6,282 bases of DNA. Origin: Planctomycetota bacterium. Lineage in GTDB: Bacteria > Planctomycetota > Phycisphaerae > WQYP01. Below, piece by piece: positions 1-6,237 of this stretch. Where the stretch lies: assembly GCA_021816165.1 (NCBI GenBank), contig JAKAYZ010000161.1, positions 1 through 6,282 of the forward strand, given 5' to 3'. Made by a program: the position numbers and the translations under genes. Numbering within the stretch: the stretch's first letter is position 1; the number at the start of each line of letters is the position of its first letter. Below the pieces are notes generated by a model. The model made no database searches, had not been told where the DNA came from, and was given only the letters and a program-made list of their open reading frames with translations.

Positions 1-342
1 CATCTTTTTCACCACTGGTTCGAGCGGTGCCAGGCGACATCGTCCAACCACCATCGCTGCGGAAAACCGCACCATGGGGGATGGATCACGTAAACCTTGC
101 GCCAACAAATGCCGCCGGATCGGGCTATTCAGATTCTGTAGACTTTCCATGGACTCCGCGCGAAGAATCGAGCTGCGGCTCCGCACAGTCTGTTGGATCA
201 CGCGAATGGCACCTGCCAAGGGGACATGCGGAATATCCGTGACGGCCAGATCTGATCGGCCCCAACCCACCAGCACCACAGCCCACACCAAAAGCAGCAT
301 TCCCCGGCGACACCGCCCACCAAACTCTTGAATCCTGTTCAT
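1..342 (-). CDS. Exported HEAT-repeat protein, 5' part only (runs off the left edge)
   Basis: The minus-strand frame from the ATG at 340-342 stays open for 114 codons to the window edge, so the C-terminal part is missing. The product starts with a basic stretch (R10, R12, R13) followed by a hydrophobic core at residues 15-27 (MLLLVWAVVLVGW), which reads as a signal peptide or membrane anchor; no lipobox cysteine is seen. Residues about 58-113 look like alpha-helical HEAT-type repeats: an L-R-A-E-S-M-E-S-L helix, then D86-P87 with V91-R92, A95-A96 and G100 at the usual HEAT positions. HEAT repeats form protein-binding solenoids, so a scaffold role outside the cytoplasm is inferred; no enzymatic motif is visible. 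The start is supported by GGAG ten bases upstream. It follows lnt by 15 bases on the same strand, so the two are probably cotranscribed. Exact function unknown. Confidence 0.8.
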   Translation of the reverse strand, partial: MNRIQEFGGRCRRGMLLLVWAVVLVGWGRSDLAVTDIPHVPLAGAIRVIQQTVRSRSSILRAESMESLQNLNSPIRRHLLAQGLRDPSPMVRFSAAMVVGRCRLAPLEPVVKKM

Positions 343-352
343 ACGCTTTTTA

Positions 353-356
353 CTCC
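353..356 (-). promoter_or_regulatory. Shine-Dalgarno site of the HEAT-repeat gene
   Basis: On the minus strand, GGAG lies between the lnt stop codon (TAA at 358-360) and the ATG at 340-342, ten bases before the ATG. It fixes the start of the truncated gene and supports reading it as a real cistron downstream of lnt. Confidence 0.6.
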
Positions 357-357
357 A

Positions 358-2118
358 TTAGGTTGCCACAGCAGTCTTGTTATTTCGTTTGCCTCGCCGT
401 CGCTCCGCCAGGGTCAAGCCCGCACTGATGACCACCAGCAAAGCCGACACTGCCACCAGCAACTGTGCTCCGGCATCGCCAATGCGACTGAACAAACTGA
501 TTCGAGGATCCAGGGGTAGGCGGGCCACGGCAAAGGCCCGGACGAATTCTGTTCGCCCCCGCCGCCGCGCCAGTTTAATCACACGCCCATCCGGTCCTAC
601 AAACCCGCTGTCACCACCGTTGACGCTGCGGGCAATGGGCACGCGCTCCTCTACCGCACGCAGCGAATCCATTTGCAGGTGCTGCTGAAGTTCCACTTGG
701 CTATGGTACCAGCCGTCATTGCTGATGCTCACCAAAAATTCCACCCCCTTGCGGCCATGGCGGGGGCGCACGAACATGCGCGAAGGCCGGGGCATCGCGT
801 CTTCATAGCATATTGGCGTGCCGAAGCGCCATGTTTTCCCGTGTGCCGAAAGGGTAAAGCGCCGCCATTTTTTTCCGGGCGTAAGCGAATAATCATCGTC
901 CGGACCGAATGGCGTCAGGCTCAGCAAAAGATGGTGCATCCACGGCCAATAGGCAAACGGCACATATTCACCAAAGGGCACCAGATGATGTTTGGCATAA
1001 GGAGCCGCCTGTGGACCGCTGGGTGTAATAAATACCGCGATGTTGCGGGTCTGAACCGGTCGGCCCGCCGCATTGTAGCGGATCCCCGCGGACCCCACCA
1101 GAAAACTCAGATGATGTTTTTGGGCGAATCCACGTAACCGCGAATAGAACTGCTGATCCAGCCGGAGCAGACGACGAGCCGATCGCGCAGAAAAATCCGC
1201 CGGCGACAGGTTCAGCCATTGGCGGTTTAGATAACCTCCCACCATTGTTTCCGGCCAGGCAATGAGACTCGGATGTTGCCTGGCCGCAGCCTGCGAGAGC
1301 GAAAAGAACTGATTGAATATCCGTTGGTCCACCGCGATGCCGCCGGCATCTTTTAACCCCTGCGGCACGTTACCCGAAATCACCGCCACGCGAGGGCCGT
1401 GGGCCTGCAGAGGCTGGCCCAGACGAAAGCTGCCATAACACCAGACTGCCGCAAATAATGCCACCACCAGAATTGTTTCCACCAGCCACCCGCGCCGGCT
1501 TGGTCTCGCTTGGCCCCGCCACACCATTAACCCATCCACCAACCAACCCGCGCTGATGCCGCACAGAAAGGTAAGTCCGGATACGCCAAATAAATCCGCT
1601 GCCTGCAGCAGGTGCAGAGATGGAGCCAGGGCTGTTCCGAGCATAAACCAGGAAAAGCCTGAAAACAGCGTGCTGCGTAAGTATTCCAAGGCGGTAAATA
1701 AAATGGGAATTAAGACCGCCGCGGGCCAACGCAGAGCTGCACTGGTCAATCCCAAAGACCACGCAAAAATCGGCCAGTACACGCCCATGTATAAGCTTAA
1801 AACAAAATAGCCCCCAAACGTTACCGGAATCAGCCAGAAGGAATTGATTAAAAAGTACAGCAGCCCTGCCACGTAGTAGACCACCAACCACCGCCAACCC
1901 AACCGCCCCCCCAATGCACTCATACCCAGCGGACATAAGGCCAGCAGGGCCAGTGGCCACAGGTAAAAGGGTGGAAAAGCCAGCGTTAACATGGCCCCGG
2001 CCAAAAAAATCAGCAGCAACCGCCACGGCCACGCCAAAGAACCGACGGCGCGGCTACGGCTGGCGGAATCAGGATGCGGTAAGTTGGCCTCTACTTTCAA
2101 ACTGCTGCCTTTATCCAT
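358..2118 (-). CDS. lnt: Apolipoprotein N-acyltransferase
   Basis: Lnt transfers an acyl chain from a phospholipid to the N-terminal cysteine of diacylglyceryl lipoproteins, the last step of lipoprotein maturation in the inner membrane. The 586-residue product has a run of hydrophobic segments over residues about 32-230, a periplasmic carbon-nitrogen hydrolase domain over about 242-535, and a final membrane segment at about 551-570 followed by a basic tail. The family catalytic residues are present: Glu290 (AWPET), Lys376 (YAKHH) and Cys437 (ICYED). Glu384 (PFGEYVP) lies eight residues after the lysine, as in E. coli K335/E343, and the block SISNDGW plus QQHLQM is conserved. It is longer than the E. 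coli protein (512 residues), with about 18 extra residues between Glu290 and Lys376, about 9 between Glu384 and Cys437, and a polar N-terminal extension. ATG at 2116-2118 is preceded by a weak GGTGAGAG about nine bases upstream. It probably leads a transcript with the HEAT-repeat gene. Confidence 0.95.
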   Translation of the reverse strand: MDKGSSLKVEANLPHPDSASRSRAVGSLAWPWRLLLIFLAGAMLTLAFPPFYLWPLALLALCPLGMSALGGRLGWRWLVVYYVAGLLYFLINSFWLIPVTFGGYFVLSLYMGVYWPIFAWSLGLTSAALRWPAAVLIPILFTALEYLRSTLFSGFSWFMLGTALAPSLHLLQAADLFGVSGLTFLCGISAGWLVDGLMVWRGQARPSRRGWLVETILVVALFAAVWCYGSFRLGQPLQAHGPRVAVISGNVPQGLKDAGGIAVDQRIFNQFFSLSQAAARQHPSLIAWPETMVGGYLNRQWLNLSPADFSARSARRLLRLDQQFYSRLRGFAQKHHLSFLVGSAGIRYNAAGRPVQTRNIAVFITPSGPQAAPYAKHHLVPFGEYVPFAYWPWMHHLLLSLTPFGPDDDYSLTPGKKWRRFTLSAHGKTWRFGTPICYEDAMPRPSRMFVRPRHGRKGVEFLVSISNDGWYHSQVELQQHLQMDSLRAVEERVPIARSVNGGDSGFVGPDGRVIKLARRRGRTEFVRAFAVARLPLDPRISLFSRIGDAGAQLLVAVSALLVVISAGLTLAERRRGKRNNKTAVAT

Positions 2119-2237
2119 CGTGTTAAGCTCTCACCCAGCTGCCGGGCCATCCGGAACCCACATTATTTACGACACCTGCGCCTCCCCGGCCCAACGGCAC
2201 CAGCCGCCGGCTGCGAGTTGCCTACCCACTGGAATTT

Positions 2238-2268
2238 ATTTTAACCGATAGTCCGCCGATTGGGTCAC
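2238..2268 (-). promoter_or_regulatory. Candidate sigma70-type promoter for lnt (weak)
   Basis: Read on the minus strand, GTGACC (2263-2268, four of six matches to TTGACA) precedes TAAAAT (2238-2243, five of six matches to TATAAT). The spacer is 19 bases, longer than the optimal 17. It would give a leader of about 110 bases before the lnt ATG, which contains a short GC-rich hairpin (CAGCC/GGCTG around 2201-2213). The long spacer makes this a tentative call. Confidence 0.3.
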
Positions 2269-2291
2269 TCCCCTGGCCTCACCGGATACAC

Positions 2292-2312
2292 GGCGTCACT
2301 TTTATTGACGCC
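2292..2312. promoter_or_regulatory. Perfect 7-bp inverted repeat overlapping a -35 box, candidate operator
   Basis: GGCGTCA (2292-2298) and its exact reverse complement TGACGCC (2306-2312) flank a 7-base AT-rich spacer (CTTTTAT). The right arm lies inside the -35 element TTGACG (2305-2310) of the promoter for the isomerase/xylanase pair, so a dimeric protein bound here would compete with RNA polymerase. The dyad lies upstream of the expected transcript, which argues against an RNA hairpin role for that transcript. The regulator family cannot be read from the site, and no regulator gene is present in the window. Confidence 0.4.
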
Positions 2313-2333
2313 CCTACCAAACCCCGTTATGCT
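2305..2333 (+). promoter_or_regulatory. Sigma70-type promoter for the isomerase/xylanase pair
   Basis: TTGACG (2305-2310, five of six matches to the -35 consensus) is followed after exactly 17 bases by TATGCT (2328-2333, four of six to the -10 consensus). Transcription would start near 2340 and leave a short leader of about 20-25 bases with GGAG at 2353-2356. The position, spacing and orientation just ahead of the plus-strand gene pair make this the best promoter candidate in the window. Confidence 0.6.
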
Positions 2334-2360
2334 CAAAAATGGCGAACACATTGGAGTTTC

Positions 2361-3176
2361 ATGATGGCTACCAAGTCAAAAATCGCAGCGCAGATGTTCA
2401 CCTTGCGGGATTTTACCAAGACGCCTGCGGATATCGCAGCCACCTGCGCTAAAGTCCGAAAAATCGGGTTTGAAGCGGTGCAGGCCTCCGCCCTGGGACC
2501 CATTGAGCCACAGGAATTCGCCCGTATCCTGCAATCCGAAGGTTTAACCTGCTGCGCCACGCACGTCGGATTTGAACGGCTGAAGGAAAGCCCCGAAAAG
2601 GTGGCAGAGGAACATCATTTATGGGGCTGCCAGCATACGGCGGTTCCCATGCTGCCGGGGGCCTTTCGCAGTGCGGAAGGCTTTGTCCAATTCGCCAGGG
2701 AACTTAATGCCCTGGGAAAAATCTATCGCCCTCTCGGATTAACTGTTTCCTATCACAACCACGCTTTTGAACTCACGCGGTATGGCCAGGCCACGGGATT
2801 GGAAATTCTTTATAAAAATTCCAAGCCATCGCTGGTAAAAGCGGAATTGGATACGTATTGGATTCAATATGGCGGCGGAGATCCGGCGGCATGGATTACC
2901 CGCTTGGGCAAACGGCAACCGCTGGTGCATCTGAAAGATATGGGCTTTGCCGATGATAAGATTGTGATGGCCGAGGTGGGCGAAGGCAATTTGAACTGGC
3001 CCGCAATTCTTAAAGCGCTCAAGCGTGTGCAGACACAGTGGTACATTGTTGAGCAGGATATATGCAGCCGGGATCCGTTTGAATCTTTGCGGATCAGCCT
3101 GGAACATTTGAAGTCCTGGGGAGTAGATGGCTCCGACCAGCCATCCGCCGGCGCCAGTGCCGAAACAACGGCATAA
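2361..3176 (+). CDS. Sugar phosphate isomerase/epimerase family protein (xylose isomerase-like TIM barrel)
   Basis: This 271-residue protein has the size and motif order of the xylose isomerase-like TIM-barrel family (COG1082 type), which interconverts sugars or sugar derivatives in the cytoplasm with a divalent metal. It has no signal peptide. Likely metal ligands by family pattern are Glu137 (in YHNHAFE), Asp164 (ELDTYW), His190 (VHLKD) and Glu231 (VEQD); the GEGNLNWPAIL strand/helix (207-217) is also typical. The last 17 or so residues are a Ser/Ala/Thr-rich tail of no recognised function. Two ATGs occur in tandem at 2361 and 2364; GGAG at 2353-2356 is four bases from the first and seven from the second, so the second may be the true start. 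Its stop abuts the ATG of the xylanase gene, which suggests one operon and a role in metabolising sugars released from plant polysaccharide. The exact substrate cannot be read from sequence. Confidence 0.88.
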   Translation: MMATKSKIAAQMFTLRDFTKTPADIAATCAKVRKIGFEAVQASALGPIEPQEFARILQSEGLTCCATHVGFERLKESPEKVAEEHHLWGCQHTAVPMLPGAFRSAEGFVQFARELNALGKIYRPLGLTVSYHNHAFELTRYGQATGLEILYKNSKPSLVKAELDTYWIQYGGGDPAAWITRLGKRQPLVHLKDMGFADDKIVMAEVGEGNLNWPAILKALKRVQTQWYIVEQDICSRDPFESLRISLEHLKSWGVDGSDQPSAGASAETTA

Positions 3177-4976
3177 ATGGGGGTGATATTGGTGGCGGCT
3201 ACCACAAATCTCTGTGGCCGGTGGAAAAGGGCATCTCGCGTGTCATTCCCTGCCATGGTGGTGTTGGTGGGGACCGCGTTCCATTCTATCAGTGCGGCTG
3301 CGGCTTTGACCCTGGATGCCAACCTGCTTGTGCAACCAGCCATCGGTACAGGCCACATGACCTACAACGGCGGCGGCCATGCTGCCGCCCGACTGCTTTC
3401 CCACGGCGGACCGGGTGGCACCCGGGCGATAGAAGTTATGGTGGGCCGGCAGCCGCGGGACCCATGGAACGTTCAGTATATGGTTGGTGTGGTGCCGGCG
3501 TTGCGTGCCGGTGACCAGATCAATTTAAGTTTTCAGTTTCGCAGCGCTGCGCCTGGTAAAACAGTCCGTCTGGCGGCCGTACTCCAGTACATGCGCTCGC
3601 CCTGGACGGGCATTTTTAGTGTCAGTTCAACCACCGGCTTCACGTGGAAAACTGTTCACCAAATTGTGACTATTCAGAAGTCGATTCCGCCATCCCATAT
3701 CGCACTCACGTTCAATCTCGGCGGTCAGCGGCAAGAACTGCTGCTGGCCAATATTCAGCTCACCTTTCAAGACCACCGCCGTCCGAATCTGAATTTTCGC
3801 GGCCCGTGGTTAAAGCCGGCGCTGGCCCGGATTGCCAAATACCGCATGGCTCCGCTGACGGTGCGGATTGTTAATAGCCATGGTCACCCGTGGCCCCAAG
3901 CCAGAGTCCATGTGGAAATGGTGCAGCATGCCTTTCAGTTTGGAACGGCGGTATCCTCTGCGATGATTAACAGCCCATCCGCCAACGGCCGCAAATACCG
4001 CCACACCCTTTTGAAATACTTCAATCATGTGGAGGTGGAAAATGGGCTTAAGTGGGGACCGTGGCATGATAAACGCCGCCGAGCAAAAACGCTCCGCGCG
4101 GTGCAATGGCTGGCGGATCATCACCTTAAGATCCGCGGGCATAATCTGATTTGGCCGAGTTGGCACTGGATGCCGGCCTTCGCGGTCAAACTCAAAGCCC
4201 ACCCGGCGGCACTGCGGAGAGCTGTGGAACATCATATTTTCTCGGAAGCCCGGGCCTTGCGCGGCAAGGTGGATTGTTGGGATGTCATTAATGAACCGCT
4301 GGACAACCTGAGCCTGCAGCATCTTTTCGGCCGGTCCATCCTCACAGACTGCTTCAAAACCGCTCATCGAGCTGACGCACACGCAGTGTTATACGTCAAC
4401 GAATATGAAATTGCGGGGGCTGGCGGGCTGCACATCAATAAGCAAAACCGTTACGCCCGGCTCATCCATTATCTGCTGGCCCACGGCGCGCCGCTGAGCG
4501 GTATTGGCATGGAAGGACATTTTGGAAGCCTCCTCACGCCGCCACGGCGGCTCATCCACGTTCTGAACCGCTTCGCTGGCTTTGGCAAGCCGCTGACCGT
4601 GACGGAACTCACCATTGATGTTCATAATCGTCAACTTCAGGCTCGGTACATGCGGGCCTTTTTGATTGCCGCCTTCAGCGTGCCCGCAGTCGTGGGCATC
4701 AACCAATGGGGCTTCTGGGCCGGCCACGATTGGCGGTCCAACACGGCGCTATGGAATGGCAAGTGGCGGTTGCGCCCGGTCGGTCGAGCGTATATTCGCT
4801 TGGTTTATCATACTTGGTGGACCAATAAAACCGGCCAAACCAATGCCAAGGGGGTCTACCACACGCGAGGATTTCTGGGTGATTATCGCGTGAGCATCAC
4901 GGCCGCAGGCAAAACGATCCATATTCACACCCGGCTGGAGCAAGGCGGCCGAACGGTGCGTGTGATCATCCCTTGA
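3177..4976 (+). CDS. Secreted GH10 endo-1,4-beta-xylanase with N-terminal binding-like module
   Basis: A retaining xylanase of glycoside hydrolase family 10, expected to cleave xylan outside the cytoplasm. The N-terminus has basic residues (R15, K17, R18, R21), a hydrophobic stretch (about 26-42) and an Ala-rich cleavage site near 42/43. Residues about 45-200 form a beta-rich region resembling CBM4/9-type carbohydrate-binding modules. A strand block (226-256, PLTVRIV to FQFGTAV) leads into the GH10 barrel, about 257-547. Glu373 (DVINEP) is the acid/base and Glu477 (TVTEL) the nucleophile, 104 residues apart. Other family features are FNHVEVEN with LKW (282-293), RGHNLIW (320-326) and His448. 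WPSW (326-329) and E446 replace residues more usual in canonical xylanases. A small beta domain (about 550-599) ends the protein. ATG at 3177 directly follows the TAA of the isomerase gene and has no clear Shine-Dalgarno site, so coupled translation is likely. GTG codons at 3192 or 3240 are less likely starts. Confidence 0.92.
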   Translation: MGVILVAATTNLCGRWKRASRVSFPAMVVLVGTAFHSISAAAALTLDANLLVQPAIGTGHMTYNGGGHAAARLLSHGGPGGTRAIEVMVGRQPRDPWNVQYMVGVVPALRAGDQINLSFQFRSAAPGKTVRLAAVLQYMRSPWTGIFSVSSTTGFTWKTVHQIVTIQKSIPPSHIALTFNLGGQRQELLLANIQLTFQDHRRPNLNFRGPWLKPALARIAKYRMAPLTVRIVNSHGHPWPQARVHVEMVQHAFQFGTAVSSAMINSPSANGRKYRHTLLKYFNHVEVENGLKWGPWHDKRRRAKTLRAVQWLADHHLKIRGHNLIWPSWHWMPAFAVKLKAHPAALRRAVEHHIFSEARALRGKVDCWDVINEPLDNLSLQHLFGRSILTDCFKTAHRADAHAVLYVNEYEIAGAGGLHINKQNRYARLIHYLLAHGAPLSGIGMEGHFGSLLTPPRRLIHVLNRFAGFGKPLTVTELTIDVHNRQLQARYMRAFLIAAFSVPAVVGINQWGFWAGHDWRSNTALWNGKWRLRPVGRAYIRLVYHTWWTNKTGQTNAKGVYHTRGFLGDYRVSITAAGKTIHIHTRLEQGGRTVRVIIP

Positions 4977-5000
4977 TTGGCAGGTCTCTGGCCGGGCCAA
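4977..5000. terminator. Short hairpin in the convergent gap, weak terminator candidate
   Basis: TTGGC (4977-4981) can pair with GCCAA (4996-5000), and an inner GGTC/GGCC stem with loop TCT can form inside it (one G-U pair, small internal bulge). It begins directly after the xylanase stop codon, within the 43-base gap between two convergent genes. No T-tract follows on either strand, so it is not a standard intrinsic terminator; it could at most slow or protect transcript ends. Confidence 0.2.
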
Positions 5001-5019
5001 AGATGGCGGACACGGAGCA

Positions 5020-6216
5020 CTATGGCGATTCCGGCTCCGATGTTGCATTGGAAACGCTACTTGCCCCCGCACACGTCTCCAGTATTTGCAGCAAGCTGCG
5101 TGCCGCAGCCAGCCATGTGAAACCCGCCGCCTGTGCCAGACCGCGCCGCCCAAGCTGGCGACGGTATTCGGCATCGGCAGCCAAACTTTTCACAGCACGA
5201 CTAATGGATTCCGGATCGTCGTGGGCAAAGAAAAGCACCGCCTTTCCAGCCACCTCACGTAAAGATGTCATATCGCTGCATGCCACCGGACAACCACAGG
5301 CCATCGCCTCCAATACGGAAAGACCAAAGCCCTCGAAACTGGAACCGCAACACGTCAGCACTGCTTCACGATAAAGCTGGGCCAGTTCCGCATCAGTCGG
5401 CGATTCGGCAAAGACCATGCGATCCAACACCCCGGCCGCCTGAGCCTGGCGGTATATCGGAGTGGTCGGCCACGCATTATGCCCCACCAGCAGCAGCTTA
5501 AGGGTCGGATCATCCCGCCAAACAGTGGCCATGGCTTGAAAAATCCGGGGATAATTTCGCCGCGGTATGTCCGAACCGACCAATAAAATATACCGATTGG
5601 GTATTGGTATTTTGCGCCGCACCAGGCTCGCTAGTTCCGGGTTGGATTCGGGATGAAAGATCGGATTGATCCCGTTGAAGATCACATGCACATGATCAGG
5701 CTGGATGCCATAAACATTCATGGTGTCATTTCGCGTCTGGGTGGAAACAGCCACCACATATTGGGCCCGACGTAAAGACCAACGATTGTTCAGACGCTCG
5801 GTGCGCCCCTGGGCACTGCGACGAACGTTGAAGTCCAACTCGCAGGCCAAATCGTGAATGGTCATCACCGCAGGCGCGGTGCATGATCGCGGCAACACCG
5901 GGGTGAAACTATGAAACACGTCAAATTTCATCACTCCCAGAGCTTTGGGCGAAAGTGGAGGCAGACTTCCGGTCGGCGCAAACATGGCTGCCGGCGACAA
6001 GCCCGACGAAACCACCTTGATCGGAAAATGCTCGCCCATACCCTCGGGAAGCGATTGATCCAGCTCGGCCCGACGAGCGCTTTGCGCATCGAGTACCTGA
6101 ATAAAGTAATGTTCGGTATTCAAGGCCACCCATTGCGCAACGAGATTGCGGGCATGCTGTGCTGCGCCGGAAGGCTGCCTTCCCACCAAAGGTCTGGCAT
6201 CAAGTGCAATGATCAC
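5020..6216 (-). CDS. GT4-type glycosyltransferase (GT-B fold)
   Basis: A 398-residue cytoplasmic glycosyltransferase that would move a sugar from a nucleotide-sugar donor to a glycan, lipid or other acceptor. The N-terminal Rossmann half starts MIIALDARPL and has a loop SGAAQHARNL (16-25) where many relatives have G-x-G-x-Y, then FHSFTPVLP (101-109) and the HDLA motif (121-124). The C-terminal half carries the nucleotide-binding features: YILLVGS (209-215), LLLVGHN (241-247) and the E-x7-E motif with Glu295 and Glu303 (EGFGLSVLE) followed by MACGCPVACS. No membrane segment or signal peptide is seen. The start codon is GTG at 6214-6216, supported by GAGGAGAGG just upstream. The gene converges on the xylanase gene and is not part of that operon. 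Donor and acceptor are unknown; a role in exopolysaccharide or envelope glycan synthesis is the usual setting for such genes. Confidence 0.92.
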   Translation of the reverse strand: MIIALDARPLVGRQPSGAAQHARNLVAQWVALNTEHYFIQVLDAQSARRAELDQSLPEGMGEHFPIKVVSSGLSPAAMFAPTGSLPPLSPKALGVMKFDVFHSFTPVLPRSCTAPAVMTIHDLACELDFNVRRSAQGRTERLNNRWSLRRAQYVVAVSTQTRNDTMNVYGIQPDHVHVIFNGINPIFHPESNPELASLVRRKIPIPNRYILLVGSDIPRRNYPRIFQAMATVWRDDPTLKLLLVGHNAWPTTPIYRQAQAAGVLDRMVFAESPTDAELAQLYREAVLTCCGSSFEGFGLSVLEAMACGCPVACSDMTSLREVAGKAVLFFAHDDPESISRAVKSLAADAEYRRQLGRRGLAQAAGFTWLAAARSLLQILETCAGASSVSNATSEPESP

Positions 6217-6219
6217 AAA

Positions 6220-6228
6220 CCTCTCCTC
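6220..6228 (-). promoter_or_regulatory. Strong Shine-Dalgarno site fixing a GTG start
   Basis: On the minus strand GAGGAGAGG lies just upstream of the GTG at 6214-6216; its central GGAG is six bases from the start codon. This spacing is near optimal and justifies the non-ATG start, since the next downstream ATG would remove the conserved first beta strand (MIIALDARPL). Confidence 0.65.
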
Positions 6229-6237
6229 GCCGGAGGC

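Noticed and set aside
27..331. Short plus- and minus-strand frames at the left end
   Set aside because: The minus-strand frame ending at 342 has an upstream ribosome site, a hydrophobic leader and HEAT-like residues; the others are low-complexity shadows of it.
673..1137. A 154-codon plus-strand frame antisense to lnt
   Set aside because: It overlaps the catalytic domain of lnt and its product has no motif; lnt fully explains the region.
1370..2032. A 220-codon minus-strand frame overlapping lnt
   Set aside because: It lies in another frame of the clear lnt coding sequence, gives a Gly/Ala/Val-rich product with no recognisable motif, and is best explained as a shadow of a GC-rich gene.
2339..2452. 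Upstream out-of-frame ATG of 38 codons overlapping the isomerase start
   Set aside because: The ATG falls at the predicted transcription start and has no ribosome site, while the isomerase ATGs have GGAG; a regulatory upstream frame is not supported.
3810..4382. A 190-codon frame antisense to the xylanase
   Set aside because: It runs across the conserved GH10 region including the acid/base motif; no family motif or ribosome site was seen, so it is a shadow frame.
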